A DNA stretch of 64,000 nt from Desulfuromusa kysingii. Lineage in GTDB: Bacteria; Desulfobacterota; Desulfuromonadia; Desulfuromonadales; Geopsychrobacteraceae. The position numbers were made by a program, and so were the translations under genes. Each line of letters begins with the position of its first letter. Within the stretch, counting starts at the first letter, position 1. The stretch spans positions 517,390 through 581,389 of the forward strand of contig NZ_FNQN01000001.1 of the NCBI RefSeq assembly GCF_900107645.1, given 5' to 3'. Positions 9,032-17,477 of this stretch are shown here, in pieces. Below the pieces are notes generated by a model. It had not been told where the DNA came from and ran no database searches. It was given only the letters and a program-made list of their open reading frames with translations.

Positions 9032-9472
9032 ATGGAAAATCAGGTCATCGATAATTTGGGATACAAGTTGCGTTATCTGGCGCGATTGATGATGGGTCAC
9101 TTGAGTGATCAAATTAAATCGCAAGGCGTATCGCCGGGCCAATTGCCGGTCCTCTGTTGTTTGAATGATGCCGAGGGGCAGACACAGGCAGAACTGTGTC
9201 GCCACATTCAGGTGGAACAACCGACGATGGCAAACACTTTGAGACGGATGGAAAGGGATGACCTGATCCAGCGCATTCCCTGTAAAAAAGATAAACGACA
9301 AACACGTATATTTTTAACCAGTAAGATTCGGCCAACGGTCGATTTGCTGCAACAAAAGCGGGATGATGTCCTCTCTGAAATGACTCGATTGATGTCGTCA
9401 GCAGAGGTGGCAACATTTCATCGACTTCTTGATAGTGCTATGCAGGCACTTGAAGATAACGAAAAAGCATAG
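9032..9472 (+). CDS. MarR family transcriptional regulator
   Basis: 146-aa winged-helix regulator. The recognition region reads QVEQPTMANTLRRMERDDLIQR, followed by the beta wing KKDKRQTRIFLT. ATG 9032 is chosen because GAGGTGTGT precedes it, and because the alternative start at 8966 would put the operator inside the gene. It probably represses itself and the flavoprotein 11 bases downstream through the double operator. Ligand unknown. Cysteines are present (e.g. CNLDxx-type sites are absent, but VLCCLND and IPCKKDK are seen), so thiol sensing is possible but unproven. Confidence 0.88.
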   Translation: MENQVIDNLGYKLRYLARLMMGHLSDQIKSQGVSPGQLPVLCCLNDAEGQTQAELCRHIQVEQPTMANTLRRMERDDLIQRIPCKKDKRQTRIFLTSKIRPTVDLLQQKRDDVLSEMTRLMSSAEVATFHRLLDSAMQALEDNEKA

Positions 9473-9483
9473 GAGAAAAATAG

Positions 9484-10842
9484 ATGCAATCTTTTGACGT
9501 TGTTGTGATTGGTGGAGGCCCGGGAGGGATGACCGCTGCTATGACCTTGAACCAGTTGGGAAAGACAGTCGCTATCGTCCAGGCAGAACATGACAGTATT
9601 GGCGGAGTCTGCCTTAATCGTGGTTGTATGCCGACGAAATCATTACTGAAGGCGGCAACGGCTTACCGTTATGCCAAGCAGGGTGATAAATATGGTCTGA
9701 ACCTGTCTGCGGAGAAGGTTGATCTGCAACGTCTGCGCACCATCGTTGACACTGATCTTGACGCCTTGCGCGGCATGATCGCCGGGATGATGGGGCAGGC
9801 TCAGGTTGAGGTTTTTTATGGCTTCGGATCGTTTCAGTCTGCACACGAAGTGATGATTTCTCAAGCTGATGGTAGCAGTCAGGTTATTCGTGGTGAACAG
9901 ATCGTCATCTCCACAGGGTCAGAAACCGTTGAACTTCCCTTCGCCCCCTTTGATGGCCAACATATCCTTTCCAGTGACCAGATGTTGCAGAACACTGAGA
10001 TCCCAGAAAAGCTATTGATTATCGGCGGTGGAGCCATCGGTTGTGAATTTGCAACCCTCTACCATACCTTTGGTAGCGAGGTGACCGTTGTTGAAGCCCT
10101 GCCGACCCTGCTCCCACGGGAAGATCAGGAGGCAGGAAGGGCGTTGCAACAAGCCTTTGAAGCTCAAAATATTACCGTGAAAACCGGTGTTAAGGTCGAA
10201 CAGATCAAAGTGGAAGGTGGCAAAGTCAGAGTAAAGTTCGATGGGATTGATACCGCTGAAGTTGTGGATATGGTTCTCATCGGCGTTGGCCGCAGGCCGA
10301 TAATTGACAACCTTAATCTGGACGCTGCTGGTGTTGTGATTGAGAGGGGTGCGGTCAAGGTTAATTCAGCCATGCAAACCAATGTCCCGCATATTTATGC
10401 TGTCGGTGATGTGAGCGGTGGGGTGATGCTGGCGCACGCCGCAGAAGTCGCAGGGCAAATGCTCGCGAAGAACATGGTTGAGGGAACAAGCGTCTCTCTT
10501 GCAGACGGTGCCATCCCACGTGTTGCTTTCAGCCATCCGGAAGTGGCCGGGATCGGTGCCAGCAAAGAGAGTGACGGCATCCGCAGTTTTACCATGTCGG
10601 TGGTTCCCAATGGTCGTTCCGTTGTCGATAAAGTCGCACCAGCCTTTGTTAAGCTGTTTGTCGAAGAGGAGAGTTCAGTCGTGGCAGGAGGGATCATTGT
10701 CGGTGAAGCCGCGACAGAAATGATACATGAATTGGCTCTTGCAGTAGAAAACCGCTTAACTCTGGAGCAAGTCGGCAAGACTGTTCATGCCCATCCGACC
10801 CATTCTGCCAATGTGGCAACAGCCGTACATATGTTCCGTTGA
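9484..10842 (+). CDS. Dihydrolipoamide dehydrogenase-like flavoprotein disulfide reductase
   Basis: 452-aa class I pyridine nucleotide-disulfide oxidoreductase. It has FAD motif GGGPGG (about residues 10-15), redox-active pair CLNRGC (Cys43/Cys48), NAD motif GGGAIG (about 180) and second FAD motif YAVGDV. The C-terminal dimer motif reads HAHPTHSAN. In lipoamide dehydrogenases this is HPTxSE, and the Glu of the His-Glu dyad is Ala here. It follows MarR by 11 bases behind GGAGAAAAATAG and is likely inducible through it. A true lpd is possible, but a stress-related disulfide or quinone reductase fits the MarR context as well. Confidence 0.82.
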   Translation: MQSFDVVVIGGGPGGMTAAMTLNQLGKTVAIVQAEHDSIGGVCLNRGCMPTKSLLKAATAYRYAKQGDKYGLNLSAEKVDLQRLRTIVDTDLDALRGMIAGMMGQAQVEVFYGFGSFQSAHEVMISQADGSSQVIRGEQIVISTGSETVELPFAPFDGQHILSSDQMLQNTEIPEKLLIIGGGAIGCEFATLYHTFGSEVTVVEALPTLLPREDQEAGRALQQAFEAQNITVKTGVKVEQIKVEGGKVRVKFDGIDTAEVVDMVLIGVGRRPIIDNLNLDAAGVVIERGAVKVNSAMQTNVPHIYAVGDVSGGVMLAHAAEVAGQMLAKNMVEGTSVSLADGAIPRVAFSHPEVAGIGASKESDGIRSFTMSVVPNGRSVVDKVAPAFVKLFVEEESSVVAGGIIVGEAATEMIHELALAVENRLTLEQVGKTVHAHPTHSANVATAVHMFR

Positions 10843-10881
10843 GTTGCCAGGGGGACAACCTGCTGTCTTAGTTGCAGATGA

Positions 10882-10922
10882 ACAGGCCGAATATCTTAGC
10901 TTTAATTGGATATTCGGCCTGT
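10882..10922 (+). terminator. Stem-loop downstream of the lpd-like gene
   Basis: A perfect 14-bp stem (10882-10895 with 10909-10922) and a 13-base loop lie 40 bases after the flavoprotein stop, between convergent genes. No T-tract follows on either strand, so it may be a transcript-end stabiliser rather than a full intrinsic terminator. Confidence 0.5.
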
Positions 10923-11018
10923 GAGTGCAGTAGATCTGAGGCCGGTTGTTTCTCTGTTTGTTTGCTGTAGAGAAAACCGGTGATCTCAATCCAGTTAAGT
11001 CGTCTGACCATTATCAGA

Positions 11019-11408
11019 TTATAACGTGCTGGATTGTATGTTTTTTGCTGCTACAGCTTTCAGGCTGCTGGGACATCCTTCCTCATCCAGATGGACAAAA
11101 GTCACCGAGATACTGAAGACCTCTTTTTCTTGAGGTGCTCCTGGAGCATCGGCAAAAACGACGACACTGTAGGTCGCGGAGGTGCGTCCTTGCTTAATCT
11201 TCTCAATGTGGAAGCGTAAAATCGAACCATTCTCAACGCGATGTTTGAAACGACAGGCGTCCATGCCAACGGTCACGAGGTTGCAACCCGAAAATTCTCG
11301 TGAGGCTGCCATCCAGGCGTTTTCATCGACCCATTTCAGCATGACTCCACCAAACAGATAGCCATGATGATTCAGATGTTCTGGACGGACGATCGTGAAG
11401 TTATCCAT
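11019..11408 (-). CDS. Hotdog-fold acyl-CoA thioesterase
   Basis: 129-aa protein of the YciA/cytosolic acyl-CoA thioesterase group. The family motif NHHGYLFGGVMLKWVDENAW carries the catalytic-type Asp, and HVENGSILRFHIEK and SISVTFVHLDEEG fit the fold. ATG 11408 is chosen because AGGAGTAAT precedes it and only one base separates it from the lipA stop. Coupling to lipA suggests a role in acyl-chain or lipoyl-precursor balance, but that is inference. Confidence 0.85.
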   Translation of the reverse strand: MDNFTIVRPEHLNHHGYLFGGVMLKWVDENAWMAASREFSGCNLVTVGMDACRFKHRVENGSILRFHIEKIKQGRTSATYSVVVFADAPGAPQEKEVFSISVTFVHLDEEGCPSSLKAVAAKNIQSSTL

Positions 11409-11409
11409 A

Positions 11410-12282
11410 TTACTCCTGTCTGCTGGCGTCATACTGCTCTTCTGCGTGATAAGAAGAACGAACCAAGGGGCCTGCTTCTACGTGAGCAAAACCCAGGGCC
11501 AGCCCTTTTTCAACGTAGCTAGAAAATTCGTCTGGAGTGACGTAACGTTGTACCGGAAAGTGGTCGCGTGTGGGTGCCAGATATTGACCCAGTGTCAGTA
11601 ACTGACAGTTATGCTTACGCAGATCACTCATGACCTGCAGAACCTCGTCCTCTGTTTCCCCCATTCCCAGCATTAATCCTGATTTGGTAATAATTTTTGG
11701 ATCCTGCTGGTAGGTTTCTGCCAGCAGGGACAGGCTGCGCTGGTATTCTGCTTCCGGTCGTACCTGCGGATAGAGTCTGGGGACTGTTTCGACATTGTGA
11801 CCGAGGATATCCGGTTTTTCTGCCAGGATGGTTTTCAGCGCGTCCCAATTCCCTTGAAGGTCAGAAATCAACAGCTCAATCCGGCATTCGCTGGTGAGCT
11901 TGCGGATCTCTTTGATTAAATCAGCAAATTGACTTGCGCCACCATCCACCAGATCGTCGCGGGTTACCGTAGTGATGACCGCATGCTTGAGTTGTAATTC
12001 ATAGATAGCTTTAGCGATCTTGGCGGGTTCCTCGGGGTCTGGAGGGCTGGGATGTCCGCTGCCAACATTACAAAAACGACAGTGCCGGCTACAAACAGTC
12101 CCAAGAATCATAAAAGTCGCAGTTCCTTTACTCCAGCACTCCCCTTGATTTGGACATGCTGCGCTACGGCAGACAGAATTCAAGCCGTTGAGTCGGTGGT
12201 AACGATCGATTCTGGTGTAACTTTCTCCAGCAGGAAACTTGACCTTAAGCCAGTCCGGTTTGCGAATATGTTTCTCTTTCAT
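11410..12282 (-). CDS. lipA: Lipoyl synthase LipA
   Basis: 290-aa radical SAM enzyme that inserts two sulfurs into octanoyl groups on lipoyl domains. Auxiliary-cluster cysteines are Cys38, Cys43 and Cys49 (CRSAACPNQGEC), the radical SAM cluster is Cys64, Cys68 and Cys71 (CSRHCRFC), and the C-terminal RSSYHAEE motif binds the auxiliary cluster serine. All ligands are intact. No lipB is adjacent. The start follows GGGAAAGAGAGAT. Confidence 0.96.
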   Translation of the reverse strand: MKEKHIRKPDWLKVKFPAGESYTRIDRYHRLNGLNSVCRSAACPNQGECWSKGTATFMILGTVCSRHCRFCNVGSGHPSPPDPEEPAKIAKAIYELQLKHAVITTVTRDDLVDGGASQFADLIKEIRKLTSECRIELLISDLQGNWDALKTILAEKPDILGHNVETVPRLYPQVRPEAEYQRSLSLLAETYQQDPKIITKSGLMLGMGETEDEVLQVMSDLRKHNCQLLTLGQYLAPTRDHFPVQRYVTPDEFSSYVEKGLALGFAHVEAGPLVRSSYHAEEQYDASRQE

Positions 12283-12364
12283 ATCTCTCTTTCCCTTTTC
12301 ATCTTATTTTTTATAGATAGTATGGGAAAACAAGTTTCTGTGTCTGTAAATATAATTGCTGATT

Positions 12365-12406
12365 AAAAAAAACAAGGCTCGATTGTTAGATAACAATCGA
12401 GCCTTG
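12365..12406 (-). terminator. Intrinsic terminator of the rubredoxin gene
   Basis: A perfect 16-bp stem (12373-12388 with 12391-12406) is followed on the minus strand by eight T residues (complement of 12365-12372). It lies 24 bases after the rubredoxin stop and ahead of lipA, so it separates the two transcription units. Confidence 0.92.
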
Positions 12407-12430
12407 AGATTGATTCGAAATCGGCTAAAA

Positions 12431-12589
12431 TTATGCTGGTTCGAAGTCCGATTTAGCCACGCCACAGAGTGGGCAGACCCAATCTTCTGGAATATCCGCA
12501 AAGCTGGTTCCTGGCTCAATACCGTTATCAGGATCACCTATAGCTGGATCGTAAATATAACCACAGACAATACACACATATTTTTGCAT
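12431..12589 (-). CDS. Rubredoxin
   Basis: 52-aa Fe(Cys)4 electron carrier. The two knuckles are CIVCG (Cys6, Cys9) and CPLCG (Cys39, Cys42), with the classic [14 protein letters not shown] and [11 protein letters not shown] segments. A strong AGGAGG lies 7 bases before the ATG, and a clean intrinsic terminator follows. Rubredoxins pass electrons to oxygen- and peroxide-detoxifying enzymes in anaerobes; the flavodiiron protein at 41.0 kb is a plausible partner. Confidence 0.96.
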   Translation of the reverse strand: MQKYVCIVCGYIYDPAIGDPDNGIEPGTSFADIPEDWVCPLCGVAKSDFEPA

Positions 12590-12702
12590 CTGAACCTCCT
12601 TCGTTTTAAAAGTTAAATAGAATGAGCTGGAACTTATCAGTTTTAACCGATCATTACAATACTCGATTGCACAGTTTAGTTATGAAAATTTCTTCTGTCG
12701 GA

Positions 12703-13374
12703 CTACGTCGATGGGCCAATCATCTGCATCAGCGCTGCGACAGTTTTCTCGATCCCTTCAGCCGCTTCACTGATATTTCCTGCCAGCATATAGGCGGGAG
12801 AGGTGATGATTTTGTTTTTTGAATCGACGACAAATTCATTGACCGGACAAGACAGGTGGGTTGCCCCCAGAGCTGTCAAGGTTTCCGCTGTCTCCTTGTC
12901 GGTTCCAATGGTCACTTGTGGCTCCAACTGGTTGTCACCAAGGACCTTGGCAACCAGTGCTGGAGCAATACAGACAGCGGCTAAGGGTTTCTTTGCGGTG
13001 ACGATCTCTTTGACGACGCGGGCGACTTCGGGGTGAACTTCGCAGTTACTGCCTTTTTCGGCAAAATTGCAGAGGTTTTTTGCAGCGCCAAAACCACCGG
13101 GAAGAAACAGGGCGTCCAGTTCAGCGGTATCAACTGTAGCGATATCACGTATGTCACCGCGTACGATCCGTGCCGATTCTTCCAGAACATTGCGAGTCAC
13201 CCCTGCAACAGGTTCTCCGGTCAAGTGATTAACAATGGTCTGTTCCATATTGGGAGCCATGCAGATAACGTCTGCACCAGCACGATTAAGAGCCAGCAAG
13301 GTAATGACGGCTTCGTGGATTTCACTGCCATCGTAGACACCGCAGCCAGAAAGAATAACTCCAACTTTTGCCAT
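12703..13374 (-). CDS. elbB: ElbB-like glyoxalase (DJ-1/PfpI superfamily)
   Basis: 223-aa class I glutamine amidotransferase-like protein. It has the ElbB signatures SGCGVYDGSEIHEAV at the N terminus, FLPGGFGAAKNLCNFA near residues 90-105 and the nucleophile-elbow Cys in AAVCIAPALVAK. ElbB has weak glyoxalase activity; its older link to isoprenoid synthesis is indirect. TTGGAGG precedes the ATG. It is monocistronic and points the same way as rubredoxin. Confidence 0.92.
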   Translation of the reverse strand: MAKVGVILSGCGVYDGSEIHEAVITLLALNRAGADVICMAPNMEQTIVNHLTGEPVAGVTRNVLEESARIVRGDIRDIATVDTAELDALFLPGGFGAAKNLCNFAEKGSNCEVHPEVARVVKEIVTAKKPLAAVCIAPALVAKVLGDNQLEPQVTIGTDKETAETLTALGATHLSCPVNEFVVDSKNKIITSPAYMLAGNISEAAEGIEKTVAALMQMIGPST

Positions 13375-13474
13375 GGTTAACCTCCAAGTAAATGATGGAT
13401 GTTGTTAGCAGATAAATTTAAAAATACCACATAGAAGTCTAGCAGAACAATTTTGTTTTGTGTTTATAAAAGTT

Positions 13475-14068
13475 TTAATTTCGGGGATAAAGAACCGCAA
13501 TTCCATGTGCTATCTGGGTGCCCAGAGCCCTGAGCCGATGTGGCTCATTTGAATCCCAGTAGACGGAATCTCCAGCATTGAGGATGTAGGTTTCTTTGCC
13601 ATGCCTTAGCTCGATCTGCCCCTCTAAGATGTAAAAAAATTCCTCACCGGCATGGCTAACAGGCAGAGATTGATCCGTTTGCTTCGGATCGAATTCAACC
13701 AGAAAAGGTTCCATGTGCTTATGTTTTTTTCCGTAAGCCAGAGAATGATAGAAATAGGGTTGCGGAGAACCACTATGACCGGGACTGCGGTTCATCTGTT
13801 TGGCATCATCGGCGCGAATAACCAGACACTTTTGTTGATTGTCTTCTTCTTCAAAGAAGGTTTGCAGTGGCACCCTGAGCCCTTTGGCGACCCGCAACAG
13901 CGTTGCCAGAGGAGGGATGACCTGATCATTTTCGATCTGTGACAATAACGGTTTGGACAACTCGATGGTGTCAGAGAGATCTTGCAAGGTCATACGTCGC
14001 AGTTGTCGCAGTTGGCGGATCTTCTGACCGATTTGCAACTCCTTGACTTCTGTTCTGAATTCGTTCAT
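13475..14068 (-). CDS. XRE-family regulator with C-terminal cupin domain
   Basis: 197-aa regulator. The helix-turn-helix is at about residues 14-70 (LRQLRRMTLQDLSDTIELSK, LLSQIENDQVIPPLATLLRV). The cupin sensor is at about 110-190 (HAGEEFFYILEGQIELRHG, LNAGDSVYWDSNEPHRL). This architecture is typical of PuuR/SutR-like regulators that sense a small ligand. It is divergent from the HAD phosphatase gene, and inverted repeats fill the space between them. Confidence 0.88.
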   Translation of the reverse strand: MNEFRTEVKELQIGQKIRQLRQLRRMTLQDLSDTIELSKPLLSQIENDQVIPPLATLLRVAKGLRVPLQTFFEEEDNQQKCLVIRADDAKQMNRSPGHSGSPQPYFYHSLAYGKKHKHMEPFLVEFDPKQTDQSLPVSHAGEEFFYILEGQIELRHGKETYILNAGDSVYWDSNEPHRLRALGTQIAHGIAVLYPRN

Positions 14069-14088
14069 TGCTATCCTTCTATGGCAGT

Positions 14089-14157
14089 GTTCTTACGAAC
14101 TTTTAGCGTCCATTAGCTTTGTAGTCAAGTGTTCATAACGAAGTCGCTATTGGACGC
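14089..14157. promoter_or_regulatory. Inverted repeats between XRE-cupin and HAD genes
   Basis: GTTCTTACGAAC (14089-14100) is a small interrupted palindrome. A related GTTCATAACGAAG occurs at 14131-14143. GCGTCCATTAGC (14106-14117) is repeated inverted as GCTATTGGACGC (14146-14157) with 11 of 12 matches. A minus-strand TTGACT and TAAAAG at 17-base spacing fall within it. An autoregulatory operator for the XRE-cupin protein is likely but not proven. Confidence 0.5.
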
Positions 14158-14212
14158 GTATTTCATCTCTGTGGTAAAAATAGTTATGACACTTTTAAAG
14201 ACAGGGAGCTCT

Positions 14213-14953
14213 ATGTCCAAAACAAGGCAGAAGAACGCAATTAAAGCCGTGTTGTTTGATCTTGATGGAACCTTACTTCGCGCCCAGATGCGAGAGTTTA
14301 TTCCCCGTTATCTCCGGGCTCTGTCGGCATATTGTGCTGATACTGTCGCTCCTGAAAAATTCGCAAAAACGCTTCATGGAATTATCCGCGACCTCATCCA
14401 TACTGAAGGGGATGGATTGAGAACCAACGAGGAGCGGGTCTACTCCAAGGTCGATAACGATCTTGCTATTTCCGAATCGAAAATGCGTGAATGCCTGGCG
14501 CAGTTTGAGAAGAATGATTTACCCGGATTGCAGAGTTTCATCCGCCCAATTCCTTTGGCTAAACAGATTATCAAGGATTGTCATGCTGCTGGCGTCCCTC
14601 TGGTGTTGGCGACGAATCCGGTGTTTCCGATGTTTATGATCAAGGCGCGAATGCAATGGGCCGAATTGGAGGAAGAATCCTTCGCCTTTATGACTAGCTA
14701 TGAGAACAGTTACTATTGCAAGCCGCAGTCAGGGTATTTCGAAGGCATCGCTGCCCAGCTTGGTCTCGCTTCAGAAAATTGCCTGATGGTTGGCAACGAT
14801 ATCAATCATGATTTGGCTGCGGGGGCGACAGGGATGAAAACCTATTTAGTGGATACTTGGCTGGTAGACCGCGACGGCCCCGAATGGCCTTGCGAAAATC
14901 GTGGTGACCACAGTTCCCTGCAGAAATTCTTGCAGCAGGAATTGGATTACTGA
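14213..14953 (+). CDS. HAD family hydrolase
   Basis: 246-aa haloacid-dehalogenase-superfamily phosphatase. Motif I is VLFDLDGTLL near residues 15-24, motif II LATNP (about 140), motif III Lys in YYCKPQSGYF (about 170), and motif IV GNDINHDLAAG (about 200). All key residues are present. ATG 14213 follows GGGAGCTCT; an in-frame upstream start at 14129 would run through the operator and lacks a ribosome site. Substrate not predictable. Confidence 0.85.
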   Translation: MSKTRQKNAIKAVLFDLDGTLLRAQMREFIPRYLRALSAYCADTVAPEKFAKTLHGIIRDLIHTEGDGLRTNEERVYSKVDNDLAISESKMRECLAQFEKNDLPGLQSFIRPIPLAKQIIKDCHAAGVPLVLATNPVFPMFMIKARMQWAELEEESFAFMTSYENSYYCKPQSGYFEGIAAQLGLASENCLMVGNDINHDLAAGATGMKTYLVDTWLVDRDGPEWPCENRGDHSSLQKFLQQELDY

Positions 14954-15012
14954 GCAGAAAACTTGTTGCATCTGTCCCGGGGATATTGCCGGAGCACAGA
15001 AAGGATGGTTTT

Positions 15013-15528
15013 GTGAGTAAAATAACCGAAGAAATTATTTATCAGGGGCGTATCCTGGATTTAGTCAGTGAAGTCCATCTCATGCCCAATAACAGCGAAT
15101 CACGCTTCGAAATTATAAAGCATCCCGGAGGGGCCGCAGCCTTGCCGATTCTGGCTGATGGACGGCTGTTACTGATCCGTCAATATCGCCCTGCTGTCGA
15201 AGATTATGTTTATGAAATTCCGGCGGGACGATTAGAAATTGGAGAAACCCCTTCAGATTGTATCGCACGAGAACTGGAAGAAGAGATCGGTTATCGTCCA
15301 AAGAAGCTTGAATCTTTGGGGTATGTCTATAGCAGTGTTGGTTTCTGTACGGAAAAAATATTTATTTTTATCGCCACGGAGCTTGAGCAAACGCAAACAG
15401 CTCTTGAGCCCGATGAATTTATCGAGCCCTGGATCGTTACTCTGGATAAAGCCTTAGAGATGATCTCTGCGGGAACGATTACCGATGCAAAGACTCAGCT
15501 TGCGCTCATGCGTTATGCACTGAAATAA
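15013..15528 (+). CDS. Nudix hydrolase, ADP-ribose pyrophosphatase type
   Basis: 171-aa NUDIX enzyme close to NudF/ADP-sugar pyrophosphatases. The Nudix box GRLEIGETPSDCIARELEEE is complete, and the upstream strand LLLIRQYRPAVEDYVYEIPA is typical of ADP-ribose enzymes. GTG 15013 is chosen because AAAGGATGG lies 7 bases before it; an upstream TTG at 14986 has no ribosome site. It is the first of three Nudix proteins within 4 kb. Confidence 0.86.
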   Translation: MSKITEEIIYQGRILDLVSEVHLMPNNSESRFEIIKHPGGAAALPILADGRLLLIRQYRPAVEDYVYEIPAGRLEIGETPSDCIARELEEEIGYRPKKLESLGYVYSSVGFCTEKIFIFIATELEQTQTALEPDEFIEPWIVTLDKALEMISAGTITDAKTQLALMRYALK

Positions 15529-15684
15529 AGACTTGAAACTGTGGGTGAATCGACGAATAATAATGAAATTATTGATTTGTCTAACGTATTTTATGCGTCA
15601 CTGAAGCCATAAGGTCAGCGCACCCTTTGTCGCCCTTATCCTGCATGGGCACATACCAATCCAGAACAAAGAGAAAGCATCACG

Positions 15685-16554
15685 ATGTCACAACACCATC
15701 CTTCTCCTTCGCCAGTTGATCTCCCTTTCAACCGGGCCAGCCTTGATACCGACTTTCAACTTGCAACTCCTGACCAAGATCCCGGAGGGGAAGGTGTCTG
15801 GTTGCCACTGCAAGGGCAGAACCTCATAACTATGACCACTGATCAGGGGGCGACGTTGCCAGAGGGGGAGAACTTCTCTTTGGCGCCAATGTCTCTGCCC
15901 CTTTATATCGGGCAGTGGCAAGGGCGTCCTTGCCGGTTGTTGCATATTGATAATCGTGTCGAGTTGCCTCCGCAACTGCAAGCGCAGTCTTTGCGGGCGA
16001 CAGTTGAAAACCTGCCGGTTGCTATCCTTTCTCTGGCTGGTGTCGGACAGATGATCCTCCATTGGGAACAGTGCAGCAGCCATTGTGGGGATTGTGGTGA
16101 ACCGATGGTGCGACTACCAAAGCAGTGGGGGAAAGCATGTCCATCGTGTAGAAAGCATCATTTTCCCCGAATCCATCCCTGTGTGATCGGTCTGGTTGTT
16201 AAGGGGGATGAAATTCTCCTTGCCCATAAAGGGGAATGGGTTGATGGACGCTACAGTTTGGTTGCCGGGTTTGTTGAGTTTGGTGAATGTCTGGAAGAGG
16301 CGATGGCACGGGAAACACTGGAAGAGACCAATATCAAGATCAAGAATATCCGTTACATTGGTAGTCAATCCTGGCCTTTTCCCAGCCAGTTGATGTGTGG
16401 ATTTGTTGCTGACTATGCCGGGGGGGAGATTGCCTTGAATGATAAAGAACTGGCCGATGCCAAATGGTTCCGTCTGGATCAGCTTCCGACGCTGCCGCCG
16501 AGCCGCAGTATTGCTCGCCACTTAATTGATCGAGCCGCAGAATTTTTGCGCTAG
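15685..16554 (+). CDS. nudC: NAD(+)/NADH diphosphatase NudC
   Basis: 289-aa enzyme that cleaves NAD(H) and can remove NAD caps from RNA. A zinc ribbon CSSHCGDC ... CPSCRKH lies near residues 130-155. The Nudix box [20 protein letters not shown] follows, then the NudC-specific [11 protein letters not shown] tail. Length and motif order match the family. It is followed 50 bases later by endonuclease IV. Confidence 0.95.
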   Translation: MSQHHPSPSPVDLPFNRASLDTDFQLATPDQDPGGEGVWLPLQGQNLITMTTDQGATLPEGENFSLAPMSLPLYIGQWQGRPCRLLHIDNRVELPPQLQAQSLRATVENLPVAILSLAGVGQMILHWEQCSSHCGDCGEPMVRLPKQWGKACPSCRKHHFPRIHPCVIGLVVKGDEILLAHKGEWVDGRYSLVAGFVEFGECLEEAMARETLEETNIKIKNIRYIGSQSWPFPSQLMCGFVADYAGGEIALNDKELADAKWFRLDQLPTLPPSRSIARHLIDRAAEFLR

Positions 16555-16603
16555 AACCAGACCTTTAGAAACCCACAATCGCAGAAAGAGAACTGTTTTT
16601 ATT

Positions 16604-17455
16604 ATGAAATATATTGGTGCCCACGTCAGTGCGGCGGGTGGCGTTTTTAACGCTCCTCTTAATGCTGCCGAGATCGGTGCAACGGCTTTCGCCCTGTTCA
16701 CCAAAAATCAGAAGCAGTGGAAGAGCTCGCCTCTGAGCGAAGATGTTATCGCCAAATTCCAACAGAATTGTCAGCAATGTCACTTCAATCCTGAACAGAT
16801 TCTTCCTCATGACAGTTATCTGATTAACCTGGGTCATCCTGAAACAGATAAGCTGGAAAAATCACGGCAAGCCTTTGTTGATGAGCTCCACCGTTGCCAA
16901 CAGTTAGGGTTGATCTATCTCAACTTTCACCCCGGATCGCATTTGAAGCAGCTCGATGAATCTGCCTGTCTGAGCCGGATCGCCGAATCAATCAATTTAG
17001 CCCTACAACAAACACGGGGTGTCACTGCTGTGATCGAGAATACCGCAGGGCAGGGGAGCAATCTCGGCTATCGTTTTGAGCAGTTGGCTCAGATTATTGA
17101 CCAAGTGGATGATAAGACGCGTGTTGGTGTTTGTCTGGATACTTGTCACACTTTTGTCTCTGGTTATGATCTGCGCGGAGCAACAGCCTGCGAGGATACT
17201 TTTGCTGAATTTGAAACGGTCGTGGGCTTCCATTACTTGAAGGGGATGCATCTCAACGACAGTAAAACTCCGTATGCCAGTCGTGTTGACCGTCATGCTC
17301 CTCTTGGTGCTGGAGAGATCGGCTGGGACTGTTTCAAATATATTCTTGCTGACGCCCGTTTTGACGGCATACCGCTGATTCTGGAGACCACTGATACGGA
17401 TCTGTGGCCACAAGAAATTTCAGAGTTGAAGCGTCTGGCCGGTCTGGCCGCTTGA
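16604..17455 (+). CDS. nfo: Endonuclease IV (AP endonuclease)
   Basis: 283-aa TIM-barrel enzyme that cuts DNA at abasic sites. Metal ligands appear in the expected order: [51 protein letters not shown] and ILETTD. ATG 16604 ([13 protein letters not shown]) matches the family start; 26 extra in-frame codons upstream are unlikely to be used. Only a weak AAGAG precedes it. Confidence 0.96.
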   Translation: MKYIGAHVSAAGGVFNAPLNAAEIGATAFALFTKNQKQWKSSPLSEDVIAKFQQNCQQCHFNPEQILPHDSYLINLGHPETDKLEKSRQAFVDELHRCQQLGLIYLNFHPGSHLKQLDESACLSRIAESINLALQQTRGVTAVIENTAGQGSNLGYRFEQLAQIIDQVDDKTRVGVCLDTCHTFVSGYDLRGATACEDTFAEFETVVGFHYLKGMHLNDSKTPYASRVDRHAPLGAGEIGWDCFKYILADARFDGIPLILETTDTDLWPQEISELKRLAGLAA

Positions 17456-17477
17456 CTTCTTCCCGACAGGGGGCTTT

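Noticed and set aside
12431-12475. tRNA-like GGTTCGAAGTCC on the plus strand
   Set aside because: It is part of the rubredoxin gene on the other strand and no acceptor or anticodon stems can be formed.
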